A stretch of DNA of 64,000 nt from Aphelenchoides besseyi (Eukaryota > Nematoda > Chromadorea > Rhabditida > Aphelenchoididae). The notes below the pieces were generated by a model that saw nothing but the letters and a program-made list of their open reading frames with translations, was not told the DNA's origin and did not search any database. Location of the stretch: NCBI GenBank assembly GCA_024699855.1, contig JAMPIQ010000002.1:1612001-1676000 (forward strand). Reading direction: 5' to 3'. How positions within the stretch are numbered: the first letter of the stretch is position 1; every line of letters starts with the position of its first letter. Shown in pieces: positions 23,331 through 34,012 of this stretch. Position numbers and translations under genes: made by a program.

Positions 23331-23690
23331 GGATGCCGTTACTGCTCCATTTAGTCGGACTTCAACAAGCACATTGTTATTGAAAGCTTTTGAACAATAA
23401 CAGTTTCTCAGAAATCATCGAATACGCATTGAGCTTTAGAAGTGAGGTCTTATGAATTGAACGGAGTTCGATCAGAAACTGAAGTGTCAAGCGACAATTA
23501 CGACTCGATAGTTTACTACAGTTTGCTTTGTTTTTCAATGACAATGAAATTGACCATCGGGTTTGGACCGAAGTTTAAGGTCCCAAAAACTGATTAGAAA
23601 AGACGGAGATTGAATTTTGACTGTTGATTCAGTTGGCTTTTCGAGGCGAACGCTTTGAACTGACCGCCTATTCGATCGTAGTTTTGAGCG

Positions 23691-23698
23691 TATAAAAG
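23691..23698 (+). promoter_or_regulatory. TATA box of the cellulase gene
   Basis: TATAAAAG lies 42 nt before the ATG at 23733. An acceptor-like ttcttatcag ends 7 nt before the ATG, so the transcript may also receive a spliced leader. Confidence 0.5.
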
Positions 23699-23732
23699 CG
23701 GTTGTAAGATCAGTATTCTTATCAGCAACGAA

Positions 23733-24416
23733 ATGATTGGATTCATTGGGCTTTTTGCTCTTCTTCCATTCGTTTCAATCGTCAGCGGTAAGATAGCAAC
23801 CGGCAAAACAACTCGTTATTGGGACTGTTGCAAACCATCTTGTGCCTGGAAACAACATGGATCGTTCAAGAATGGACCCGTACAGTCATGCGATGTTCAT
23901 GACAAACCGGTAGACGACAACACGGATTCGGGATGCCAGGGTGGTTCAGCCTACACCTGCTCCACTCAGCAACCGTGGGCAGTGAACGACACTACTTCCT
24001 ATGGATTCGCAGCAGCAACAATAGCTGGATTGAAGGAAGCTGAATGGTGTTGTGCTTGTTACAAACTAATGTTTACTAGTGGACCAGTGAGTGGCAAAAC
24101 GCTTGTTGTCCAAGTGACAAATACCGGAGCTGATTTGGGTGCCAATCACTTTGACTTGCAAATTCCTGGTGGCGGTGTGGGCTTGTTCAATGGATGCCGT
24201 GCTCAATGGAATTCCCCGCCTGATGGATGGGGAGAAAAATACGGCGGAGTCAGTAGTGCTAAAGAATGCTGCCAGTTGCCTCGTGCTCTTCGACCGGGAT
24301 GTAAATGGCGTTTTGGATGGTTCAAAAACGCCGCAAATCCAGCGATGAAGTTTGAGAGGATTCCTTGTCCAGTTGAAATTATCGAGAAAAGTAAATGCAT
24401 TCGTACTGACGAATAA
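23733..24416 (+). CDS. GH45 endo-beta-1,4-glucanase (cellulase), secreted
   Basis: A single exon encodes 227 aa. Residues 1-19 are a signal peptide. The GH45 signature TTRYWDCCKPSCAW spans residues 26-39, with the catalytic base at D31. The second catalytic acid is D141 in NHFDLQIPGGGVGLFNGC. CSTQQPWAVNDTTSYGFA and many paired cysteines complete the fold; no carbohydrate-binding module is attached. GH45 enzymes cut internal beta-1,4 bonds of cellulose and are secreted. In animals the family is patchy; in aphelenchoid nematodes it is considered of fungal origin. Here the gene has no intron while nearly every neighbour has several, which fits transfer. It has its own TATA box, and AATAAA follows at 24440; the Aurora kinase begins 203 bp downstream. 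Confidence 0.93.
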   Translation: MIGFIGLFALLPFVSIVSGKIATGKTTRYWDCCKPSCAWKQHGSFKNGPVQSCDVHDKPVDDNTDSGCQGGSAYTCSTQQPWAVNDTTSYGFAAATIAGLKEAEWCCACYKLMFTSGPVSGKTLVVQVTNTGADLGANHFDLQIPGGGVGLFNGCRAQWNSPPDGWGEKYGGVSSAKECCQLPRALRPGCKWRFGWFKNAANPAMKFERIPCPVEIIEKSKCIRTDE

Positions 24417-24619
24417 GCGATCATCTAAACGTTCGATCAAATAAAACGGTTGCAATCATTGTGTATGTTTGAGTTGAGAATAAGAACACTCGTCAAGTAG
24501 TTGGACCAAGAGCTGTCAAACAGCTAACAACTCTCGAATGGAAAACCGATTGGAACGCTTCGAATCGGCAGCTGAGCGTCTTTTCGTTCCGGTCGATTCA
24601 ACGTCTTGAATTTGGAGCA

Positions 24620-25750
24620 ATGAAAGAAGAACCAATGGACACTTACGAAGAGAAGATCAGATTGGAACCTCATGTTGGACCGTGGACTTTGGACGATTTC
24701 GAGGTTGGACGGCCGTTGGGAAAAGGGAAATTCGGTAGTTACTGTTTCCACTTACATTTCTGATCGTCATTTCAGGAAACGTCTATTTGGCTCGGGACAA
24801 AAAGTACAAGATCCCCGTGGCTCTGAAGGTAATCACCCTCTCAATGGCTCTTCACGATCTTTAGATTCTGTTCAAATCTCAAATCGTCAAGAACAATGTC
24901 GAACACCAAGTGGTGCGCGAGATCGAGATTCAAGCTCATTTGCAGTGAGTTCTCGTTTCCATTTGTTTTATGGTGATTTCAGTCATCCGAACATCCTCCG
25001 ACTGTACAACTACTTCTACGACGACAAGAAGATCTACTTGATATTGGAGTACGCACTCAATGGCGAGCTGTACAAGGAACTGCAGACTAAAGGACGTTTG
25101 AGCGAAAGAAGAACCGCCCGGTACATCTACCAGGTAGCCGATGCTCTCAAGTATTGTCATCAGAAGAACGTCATTCATCGCGGTGAGTGTCATCACTACT
25201 TCATTCCTATGGTTGTTTCTGATTGCAGACATCAAACCCGAGAATATTTTGATTGACATGAACGGCGACTTGAAGATCGCGGATTTCGGTTGGTCGGTCC
25301 ACTCGGCTTCCAATCGGTCAGCCTCTTTCTTCTTTCCACCTCAATTCTGATGTTTTTTAGCCGCACTCTCTGTGGCACAATGGACTATTTACCGCCCGAA
25401 ATGATCACATCCAAACCGCACAGTTTGCACGTCGACTACTGGTCCATTGGCGTTCTCTGCTACGAACTGCTCTGCGGCAAACCGGCCTTCGAAACCGAGA
25501 CTTCCAATGACACGTACAAGCGAATTGCGAAAGCTCAATACACGTTTCCCGCTCACGTTCCTTTGGGTGCTCGAGATCTGATCAAACGAGTGAGTGGAGA
25601 ATTTCCATCCCATTTCACTTCTGTTTTCAGCTGCTGGTCGTGGATCCCAATCGACGTCTTGATTTGGACGGAGTGATGCGACACAAGTGGATCAAACAAC
25701 ACTACTCGCCTCCACTACGTGATCTAATTCCCGAGAATCGAGCTGTTTAA
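24620..25750 (+). CDS. air-2: Aurora-family Ser/Thr kinase (Aurora B/AIR-2 type), 294 aa
   Basis: Seven exons (24620-24734, 24776-24828, 24865-24944, 24983-25182, 25229-25316, 25361-25589, 25631-25750) close in frame with 36-46 nt introns. The kinase has the glycine loop GKGKFGNV (34-41), VALK lysine K56, HRDIKPEN (148-155), DFGWSVH (168-174), the activation loop [14 protein letters not shown] with the phospho-threonine near T181, and a VDPNRR end. DFGWSVH and [10 protein letters not shown] are diagnostic of Aurora kinases; the short N-terminus of about 25 residues is as in C. elegans AIR-2 rather than AIR-1. It is the catalytic subunit of the chromosomal passenger complex in mitosis, meiosis and cytokinesis. 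It begins 203 bp after the cellulase and may head an operon with the next three plus-strand genes. Confidence 0.93.
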
Positions 25751-25956
25751 GTTCTTGCTGTGCTTTACTTTTTGTTAACCAGAACCTGAATAGTCATCTT
25801 GTCAAAATATACATTGAAGCTCATAGTTGTTTGGAATAACGAAAACATTCAAACTTTTTTAAAAATGATCTTCGACTAATTGAAATCAACGCAGTCGAAG
25901 GAAGGAGAATTCTCATTTGAGAGCATTCAGTCTTCATTTGCACTCGTTTTCAGGCT

Positions 25957-26779
25957 ATGGGTTGTGCTCACAGTTCTCGTAGAGTCAAATATCCTGGCCA
26001 AGTTCGACGGTCTGATTGTGTTCAAAAAGAACTGAAAACCAGCCACTTGGTTTATTCCAAGAGTTCGAAAGAAGTGAGTCCAATCTTCGATTATTCAGTT
26101 GCGGTGTTTAGATGGACAAACTGACGTTCATATCTCAAACCAGCGAGACTCCTATTCCACTGAATGCTCTTCAAATCGTTCGGCTACCAAAACCACTGAT
26201 GATGAAAGCACTTCAAGAAGTCCCACTCGTTTACTTCACTGAACTGAAACATTTTCCCGATTCGATTACTGCTAAAATTTACACGGTGGGCTCGAGTCGA
26301 AGGTTACAAATAATCTCATCTCTAGGATTTTCCTCGACGTTGGCGCGAAGCTTATGATCGAACTCAACAGTTGGAATCCAAATTCAGAGCTCGGATGTTG
26401 CAAAGCAACCATCCGGAGAATCGAAAAGACTACAAATTGGCCGTCGATTTAATTGAACATGTGAAGATTGGATTTCTATTAAAGCAGGAACACAAAAATT
26501 GCCGTTCAGTCGAAGGCCTGAAATATGTGAGTCCTCGGCCTTCGACTTAACTCGATGGTTTAGTCCCATCGCATTCCGTATGGTCATCGAATTGTTTTGG
26601 AGTCCAAACTTCTGATTTCAATCCACTCGGCTCTGGATTACGTGGAACGAAGAAGATGTAAAGAACCCAACGCAAAACTCGATAGTGAGCTTCAGAAATT
26701 ACTCTGGACTTTTACTTATGTTGATGACTGTTTTCGACGATCTTTTTCCTATCAACAATGGACTACAACTCACGAATAA
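25957..26779 (+). CDS. Unknown protein with N-terminal dual-acylation motif, 235 aa
   Basis: Four exons (25957-26073, 26112-26285, 26326-26526, 26564-26779) close in frame with 37-40 nt introns; the acceptor ctcgttttcag ends 3 nt before the ATG. The start MGCAHSS gives Gly2 for myristoylation and Cys3 for palmitoylation, so the protein should sit on the inner face of membranes. The rest is soluble and helical (DFPRRWREAYDRTQQLESKF). No catalytic motif is seen and the family is not recognised. The 206-bp gap from the Aurora kinase stop, with the acceptor at its end, suggests an operon. Confidence 0.7.
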
Positions 26780-26886
26780 ATCAATTAACACGTTCGTTAA
26801 GTGAGGAAACTACTGATTAGCGATCTTTGAGTAAATTACTATTTTTGCTCGAACTTTAGCTTCCAATTTCACCATCACAGTTTGTA

Positions 26887-27030
26887 ATGTTTTCGTACAA
26901 ACTGCAAAAGGTTGGTCAATTTGACGAGTTAGCAAAGACAATTGGCATGCGAGTGCTGGAGTTTATTTGCCATAAACTCGCTCTTCCGGATATAGAACGT
27001 TTGACGGTCAGTAGAACCAATTGGAAGTAG
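26887..27030 (+). CDS. Possible 47-aa small protein
   Basis: A complete ATG-to-TAG frame (MFSYKLQKVGQFDELAKTIG, then RVLEFICHKL) between two better supported plus-strand genes. An acceptor-like ctttag lies about 25 nt upstream, and the next gene's ATG is 11 nt after the stop. It recalls helices of TRAPP-type subunits but is too short for any assignment. It may instead be untranslated leader of the next gene. Confidence 0.3.
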   Translation: MFSYKLQKVGQFDELAKTIGMRVLEFICHKLALPDIERLTVSRTNWK

Positions 27031-27040
27031 TCGTTTTCGA

Positions 27041-27315
27041 ATGTCGTGGTCAACTCCCGTACTTCTACTTTCGCTCATCTTCGTAGCATTGGTGGCTCGA
27101 GCTCAACCCAATTACTATGATGTAATCTGCGGTATCATCGACTAACTTGGTCTTTTCTTTAGGAGCTCTTGGATCTGAATTTAATGGACGATGAGAACAA
27201 GATGTTTCGTAAACCCAAGGAATCGCCCATTTTTTACGGCGTTTTGGCGAGAATTGTTTCTCCGGCCATCGACGTCTTTAGCTCTTTTTTCAACTCTGGT
27301 AATACTAATCAATAA
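27041..27315 (+). CDS. Small secreted protein, 77 aa
   Basis: Two exons (27041-27121, 27163-27315) over a 41-nt intron. A clear signal peptide (VLLLSLIFVALVARA) is followed by a short acidic stretch (LDLNLMDDENK) and a hydrophobic C-terminal part (SPIFYGVLARIVSPAIDVF). No cysteines remain in the mature part, so it is not a disulphide-rich effector. Last of four closely packed plus-strand genes; it faces the DUF1647 gene. Confidence 0.5.
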
Positions 27316-27628
27316 ACTTGTGACTTGAAAGCAAGGTTTGATGAGCGTTTTATACAAATCAAGACTTTATATAGAGCTAATGGTTTCGTTTCTTGATTTC
27401 ATAGCTTTCAATTAATAAGATCGGTGTGAGAGCAAATGAAAGCCAAGGCTGTAAATATGAAAAGGTTTATTATAAAAGAGTAGGTATAACAATAACAGTA
27501 AAATGATCCAAGAAAACGGTGTAGAAAATCGATGATCTTCGAAATAACTGCAGATGAAGTGAAATAGACAGACGTATAGCACTTAGCTATGATTTATACG
27601 GAGTTACGTCCGTGTTTGAATATTTCAA

Positions 27629-29042
27629 TTAGAACTCTGGACATTTGAGTTTTAGATGACGCTGAAGTCCATCTTTACGTTTGATATCAAGCAGTGAAGA
27701 GATTGGATTCATCGACTCTGCACGATTTTTTTCGACTTCTTCGATGACCGTTGAGTTCAATTCGATCCATGGATTGGTGTAATTGAGTTTAACAGCACCA
27801 CGATCTTCACCGAACATAAATGCCAAAGAATACAGGTTCCAGAAGGCCTAAACAACGAATTCAATTGCAGAACACTTGACTACCTGATCGAATCGATGAC
27901 AATTGAGATAAATGTTTGAATAATAAGTTGGGTATTTGTTCAAAGCACAATGTCGAATTGATCCCTTGGGAGCAATACACTCCTCGGTCATTGCACATAA
28001 ATAGAACCTGGAACTGGAAGTAAGTTTGTTATTCGAATGCAACTGACCATTTCAAGATTTTGCGGGTATACGATGAATCACTGAGAAACATTGTGCTTTG
28101 GATTTCGGTCATTTGCAACAGATTGAAAGATATCGGTACGTAGTCGTACATTTCTGAAATCAATAGGGTAAATGGGCTGGTCAGACTGCCTACTGAAGTG
28201 AGTGGTCGAAAATACACTGTGTGTTGTGAATCCGTGGGTCGATAACGGCATCAATCGACCTTCTTTGACGGCACGTAGGAAAGTATCCAAATTGCGACCG
28301 GTGAGACGAGCACTTGAATCCAAATAGAAGAAGATTTTGTGTTCTTGCAGAGCTTCCTACAAACTGTTTAGTAGACTGTGGATTATATCATACGAGAATC
28401 AGAAGTTTGAATGCGTAAGTGAGCAGTTGGCTGACATGTTGCGGATATTTGGAGAAATCAAATTTCCTGTACTCAACGTTACACCACGTTATGAGCTCGT
28501 TGATCTAAACAGCCTGCTTAGAAGTCAGTTAGTTAATTCACCTTTTTATCTGATAGGCCCAAATCGTACATAATAATTCGAGAGTTTGGATAGAACTGAT
28601 TGAGTGATTGGATCAGCCTTCGAGCTTCGGGAAAATGGTCATCTGAGACGGAAGTAATAAAGACCGGTTGCCATGTCTCGGGATTCAGGCGCTCATAGTC
28701 GTTAGTGGCATTATCAACGTGTTCTTGTGTTAAACCAAACTGTTGCAAACCGAAGTACAGTGAACAATCGAACTTCTTTCCCAACGTTACTTTTCCTTCG
28801 GCATCAAGTCCATGAAAACAAAACTGAAACAACATGTTGTTTGACAAACTTTAACCCACGTTCTCTTCATTGCAATTGCAGTCTACAAGCTCCATAGACT
28901 TCCCAGTTATTGTCGTCGTTGTTGTCATGTGCTTCACTAACCGATCGTTTCTTTTGTTAGTCCAAAAGAAATATCCGGGAATCCAAACTAAGCAAAGAAA
29001 CCCACAGATTTTGCCAATCAAGTATGTTCTCTTGCTTAGCAT
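27629..29042 (-). CDS. DUF1647 family type II membrane protein (glycosyltransferase-like), 395 aa
   Basis: Seven exons (29042-28860, 28823-28542, 28504-28394, 28356-28194, 28153-28048, 28007-27884, 27847-27629), all introns 36-40 nt GT-AG, close in frame. An N-terminal signal anchor (YLIGKICGFLCLVWIPGYFF) is followed by a stem with many threonines and a lumenal domain: TWQPVFITSVSDDHFPEA, RIIMYDLGLSDKK, FYLDSSAR in place of a DxD-type site, and YYSNIYLNCHRFDQ near the end. This order matches nematode DUF1647 proteins, which resemble Golgi glycosyltransferases but lack a proven reaction. It opens the minus-strand glycan-related block. Confidence 0.75.
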
Positions 29043-29312
29043 CGCAAATACGATTAGAACTGAAATTTAATCCCTCGTTTCAACCGGTTCCAAATACCCA
29101 CACGAAGTCGATTACAACTAGAAAACTCCCAGTGTCGTCGACAATACCCAGCAAACCAAAAACTTTTATTAATCTCTCAGTTAAAACCCCACTTGATATT
29201 CAACTCATTCCAAAGCTTCTGCTGAACAAAATGGTTTTCTCGACATAAATAAACAGGTTTTTAACTTTTCTTTGGGGGGTTTAAGGGTTTAATAAGTGCG
29301 GAAAACCTGATA
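29043..29312. other. Short intergenic stretch before the mariner insertion
   Basis: Contains a 74-codon unsupported ORF and ends at the TA dinucleotide used as the mariner target. Confidence 0.3.
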
Positions 29313-29392
29313 TTAGGGTGGGGAGAAAGTTTTCGGACAGTTGCATTATGCCAAAAGACCAAAATTTTTGTCCAATTTTTTGTTTTTGTTGG
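29313..29392 (+). repeat. Mariner left inverted terminal repeat (80 bp)
   Basis: Reverse complement of 30524-30603, differing at about one position. It is longer than the roughly 30-bp ends common in mariners. Confidence 0.93.
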
Positions 29393-29430
29393 TTGTTTAA
29401 AACTTGTGAGTGTTAAATCGTCAATTTGCA

Positions 29431-30482
29431 ATGAATTTGAATCGCGAACAAGTTCGATTGTTGCTCCATTACGAGTTCGTACACGGTTCGTCAATCAGCA
29501 ACGCGGTTTATCGAATTTGTCTTGCTTATGGAGAAGGGACAGTCACAAGAAGTACAGCAGGAAACTGGTTTAAGCGATTCAGAGAAGAAGGAGCCGAATT
29601 CAAAGACAAGAAACGAACAGGACGACCACCAAAGTTGTCGAAAACTGCCGTTATTCAAAAAATTGAAGAGAGCCCATCAATGGCTTCGCGAATGCTTGCT
29701 TACGAGTTCAATTGTGATCACAAAACAGTTCTCAAAGTACTCCACGATCATGGAAAAGTATGGAAACTGTCGCGTTGGGTTCCTCATTTGCTCACGGCAA
29801 ATCAAAAAGAGAAGCGTGTTCAAATTGCTCAACAACTACTCCGTCGACAAGCACGCTCTTCGTTTTTGGATAACTTGATCACAATGGACGAGAAATGGGT
29901 TGCTTTACGTAATCCATTTCGCGGCCATCAGTGGTTAAGTGAAGGGCAAGCAGCTGATAAAATTCCAGTTCGCGATTTTCGACAAAAGAAAGTGAGTTGC
30001 ACATTATCTTTTTGTTCAAACCTTGTACTCAGGTTATGATATCAGTTTTCTGGAGCATTCATGGAGTTTACTATTGGGAATGCTTGGAACAAGGGCATAC
30101 AATAAACGCGGAACGCTATTGTGAACAACTGGAACGACTGAATCTCGCACTTCTCGATCGTGAATCTCCCGTCCTCTTACATCACGACAATGCTCGGCCA
30201 CACATTGCTCAAATCACTCAAAAGAAAATTCAAGAACTGAATTGGGAACTGATTCCGCATCCACCGTACAGTCCGGATATCGCACCTAGTGACTATCATC
30301 TCTTTCGATCAATGGAACATTTTTTGCGTGATCGTTCGTTTGATACAATTGACGAAATTCAAATAGCAATCCAACAGTTTTTCAACTCAAAAACTAGCGA
30401 TTTCTACAGGCGCGGCATCCTGAACTTGATTGATCGTTGGGAAGTGGTTGTAGCATCTAATGGCGATTATTTTGAAGATTAA
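29431..30482 (+). CDS. Mariner transposase, 336 aa, with one spliceosomal intron
   Basis: Exons 29431-29991 and 30033-30482 join in frame over a 41-nt GT-AG intron; read without splicing the frame stops. The N-terminus is a helix-turn-helix DNA-binding region ending KKRTGRPPKLS. WVPHLLTANQKEKRV is the mariner signature. Catalytic acids are D in TMDEKW, D in HHDNARPH and D in PSDYHLF, with 34 residues between the last two (DD34D); YSPDIAPSDYHLF is canonical. Length is normal for the family. It cuts the element at its inverted repeats and pastes it at TA. No frame-breaking change is visible. Confidence 0.93.
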
Positions 30483-30523
30483 ATACTTAACTCTGATCTT
30501 CAATTAATTAAGACATTAATCCT

Positions 30524-30603
30524 CCAACAAAAACAAAAAATTGGACAACAATTTTGGTCTTTTGGCATAATGCAACTGTCCGAAAACTTTCTCCCCACCC
30601 TAA
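30524..30603 (-). repeat. Mariner right inverted terminal repeat (80 bp)
   Basis: Inverted copy of 29313-29392; begins 41 bp after the transposase stop. Confidence 0.93.
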
Positions 30604-30818
30604 TAAAATCAGTTTTTAGTTCATCGATTTGAAAGAAGATATTCGAAAATTTGAGTCTATTGTCATTCAAAAAGTTGTTTCAGATAAAAACCACCGAAAA
30701 CAGTTTGACTTTGTGACTACACTATTACATTACCACAAAGTGCTTTGTTACTTTGAGACCACTCGAAGGTGTCACGAGTTCTATCGTAGTTAAAGTGTGT
30801 GGTGCTGCATCATTTCGC

Positions 30819-33359
30819 TTATCGTTTATTTAACAAATCTTTACAGTAACAATAATTCAAAAAGAACCGATCGGACAGAACGTCGTCCGTTAAACAATAC
30901 GCTTGTTGACCGTAAGCGTTTTGTCGAGGAAACTTTTCAGAAAGCAAAATTAGATCACCAGTCGAGTTTTGCTAAAAACTGATTGATAAACTAAATCGAA
31001 TACTTACAATTGCATATCCGAGGTAAAGACCATCGCCCGGCAAAGTATGAAACGTAAAACGATAGACGCTATCTGTGGTTTCTTTTGTTTCTAACCGCTC
31101 AACTGATAAGCTGTTTGTTTGATCAACATTGAGTTCGGAACAAAAGTTTTGGAGTTCGGTTGCTATCACTTGATTGATCTTTTTGACGGCCATTTGAGCC
31201 AAACTTAAGCCCAAGGCTTGATTATTCAACGGTCTTGTATTCACAGTGCAACTGCAGTACTGAACTATGAATTTGTTCCTGTCGTTTCAATGAAGTTACT
31301 CACATCGAATGGAATACTCAACGTGTGACAGTTTCTGGGTTGTGGCAGCGGTCGAAACAAACTCGAACCACGTGCAATCGGAGACTTGTAAGTGGAAAGT
31401 TCTTTTGCATTAAAATTGTGCATTTGGTTGAGGTCGTTGATGTTCTAGAATCCTATTGGGCAAAATTTTCGGAATGACTCACTTCAATGATATCAATAAA
31501 AGTTGCGTAGGTGTCGAAATGTGTAAATAGCTGCCGTGAGTTTTGTTCCATTTGAGCAACAAATTCAAAGTTTTCCCGCAATTGTTTCGGAACGGTCATC
31601 ACGAAAAAAGGGTTGTTATCTTCCTGCCGATCCACCGGCACACTCGTAGAATCGTAAAGTCGACTGCCGTGATCGGAAAGAAAAAAAACAAACGAGTTGT
31701 CGAGCTAAGGTATCGATGAGCGTACTGAACTTCTTTTCATTGACCCACTTGTTTTTGATTTGTCGTGAAAAACTCGTGAAAATCAGAATCCGAGTAAAAA
31801 AGTTCGGTTTTGTTGTCGTGAGCTAAGTAGGAGACCCAAGACAGCGACGCTTTCGGAGTATTTGGGTGCGAACGAACAAATTGACCCAACTGATTCAACA
31901 TCTCTTGATGCTTCTTGATGCAGAACTCCGTCCATTGATTTGAATGTCGAAATCTCTTTCGTGTTGTTACGAGTCGTGTCTCGGGCCAAATTTCGTACTT
32001 TCTTTCGAAAAACGATCTGCTAATCAGTAAGTTCAATTGGTATTGTTTGCATTACCCAAAATAATGATCGACTGGCACTTCAGCGTCTGTTGGACATGCA
32101 TTCGAACTGAAGAATAGACATTTCCAATCTTCATTAAGGAAAGTCGTGTATCCCAATCGTTTAAATTTTGCCAACACAAACGACGAGTTCTGTTCTGGCG
32201 TATCACAAAACAACTTCGGCTGATCGTCTACGAGACGTTCTGATTTGAAGGGAACCAATTTCTCGCCGCTAACAGCAATACCTAAAGAATGGCCATGAGA
32301 ACTCGAATTTGATCACCTTGGAGTAGTGGGTAGTAATTTGGCAACGAGTTCAATCCCACTTTGTTGAGATGATTGAAGACCTTCGCTTTCATTTCGGACT
32401 CCAGAAAATTCAAAGTACGGAAAAGGGCGCGACGTGCATGAGACCTAAAATCCAAACTAGACAATTTAAGACAAAGCTTACATTGAAACAGAGTCGAGAA
32501 CGATTATGTGAACATCTGGCATTTTTCGAGCTTTTGGTTTTGTTGATTTGTTTCTGCATTATAATAAAGATGTCAGACTTCACAAACTTACTTTTCGTAT
32601 ATCTGAGTGTGTAGAAATTGATAGGTAATTGACTTGTTCTGCTTACATTCGACCTCAACGATAATGCAATTAGGTCGTTTTGGACTGCGGAGTTCGAGCC
32701 ATGGACCGTTGGTCTTGTTGCCACGAGCATTTTCGATTATACAACTGAAAGTCCAGTTAAGAAAAACCGCTTAAAATGAAACTTGCCGATATTTACAAGT
32801 TTCTCCGTCAGCCAGACGATCGACCGAAACCAAAACGTTATTTTCGAGTTGTGAGCGAATCTTCTGTTTTGGTTTGCATTTGATCTCCGGAAGCAAAGAT
32901 CGTTGGATTTGGTCGGCAATCATCGGATCCCAGAAACAAATCAATTAAAACCCACGATTCAATTTCTTACCATGGATCTAACCACGTCAAATTGCAATTT
33001 CCATCTTCTTTTACGTGAACATCTGAATGTCGATTTAATTCAAGACTTGTAGATACATCTTCAATGGAGCCCAAAGACTGGCGAGTTAATTGAGTTTGTG
33101 AGTTTGAATGAAGATCTTTGGCGTACGAGATTGAACTTCCAGTGTTGAGCACAAGTTTGTTCAGCCATTCGGACGTGTAAACAACACATCCAATGACAAC
33201 TAACACGGTGACAATTGTAAGTGTTAGTAGCTTGAATGCAGAACAAAACGACAAAACTTTTGAGATCACTTGACGATAACAAATCGCGGTCTTGTATTTC
33301 AATGTTAAGATCTCTTCATAAACGTCGTCGTTTGTGCTAAGAAGTTGGTATTTTCCCAT
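30819..33359 (-). CDS. DUF229 family protein (alkaline phosphatase/sulfatase fold), 715 aa, with two odd introns
   Basis: Eleven exons (33359-32971, 32930-32787, 32744-32592, 32553-32482, 32444-32317, 32281-32056, 32016-31749, 31704-31483, 31444-31304, 31259-31008, 30971-30819) close in frame. A signal anchor (LTLTIVTVLVVIGCVV) is followed by the DUF229 order: LDPWDP, GETCKYRC, HIIVLDSVS, NKVGLNSLPNYYPLLQG, FLSDHGSR, NPFFVMTVP, RNCHTLSIPFDYCSC and a C-terminal YCYCKD. LDSVS and SDHG match metal-site segments of the phosphatase/sulfatase superfamily; no substrate is known. Intron 2 (32745-32786) is GC-AG. Intron 1 (32931-32970) would end in TG, not AG: no AG lies in reach, yet LDP/WDP aligns across the joint with the paralog at 45849-48176. 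The gene is about 215 bp from the mariner. Confidence 0.83.
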
Positions 33360-34012
33360 TGTCTGAAACCAATGATCGTAGTGGAGATGTTACGACACGG
33401 TTAAACAATAAAGTAAACTGAAGTCTTTCCAAAAGGACGTAGCGATAAGCGAGTCGAAAACTGGAACTATCTCTGCGTATTTGTTTGGATTATAACATTC
33501 GACTCACTCTCAAAATTCTATTCGATTGCCGTTTGAGTGGCTTCACAACTCGAATTTATGTTAATCAACGGTTGGAAAATGGTTAGCATGGGGATTACTC
33601 GAATCAAAACTTTGTGTTCAAGTTCACAAATTTAACCAGATTCTGAATACCGAATCTTTAAAATGATCACAATTCTAAACATATTCTCGGACTCAATTAG
33701 AAGTGGAGTCTCAACTTCACCTAAGAATTTAGCACAACGTTAACTCTGGAAACGTAGTGATTAGTGGACGTTCAATTAGTCACATAAACTGAATGTTGGG
33801 TAAGGAACTTAAACGGAGATAAAAAGAACACAACACGAATCGTAGATTTCCGAGTGAAACGAATTCGTGGAGTAAAGAGAACCGGAAACAAGGGTAATCG
33901 GCTGATGCAGTTGAGATAAAATTTCGCACGTTATCTGTCGCTTCAAGGTTGAGCTGCTTGTTGTTTAATGGAAAGTTTTCGTTTGTATAACACTGAAACA
34001 TGTCAATTGAGT
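33360..34012. other. Intergenic
   Basis: 653 bp upstream of the DUF229 gene; one unsupported 73-codon minus-strand ORF (33780-34001). No other structure seen. Confidence 0.3.

Larger units (their letters stand above)
29313..30603 (+). mobile_element. Complete mariner (Tc1/mariner superfamily) element, 1291 bp
   Basis: The ends are 80-bp inverted repeats (29313-29392 and 30524-30603) with about one mismatch, both reading ttagggtggggagaaag inward. A TA dinucleotide flanks each side (29311-29312, 30604-30605), the target duplication of this superfamily. Inside is a transposase with the DD34D site of true mariners. The near-identity of the repeats and an uninterrupted (spliced) reading frame suggest recent movement. 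Confidence 0.95.

Noticed and set aside
29410..29430. Upstream GTG start for the transposase
   Set aside because: The ATG at 29431 begins the conserved N-terminus and GTG starts are not expected in a nuclear gene.
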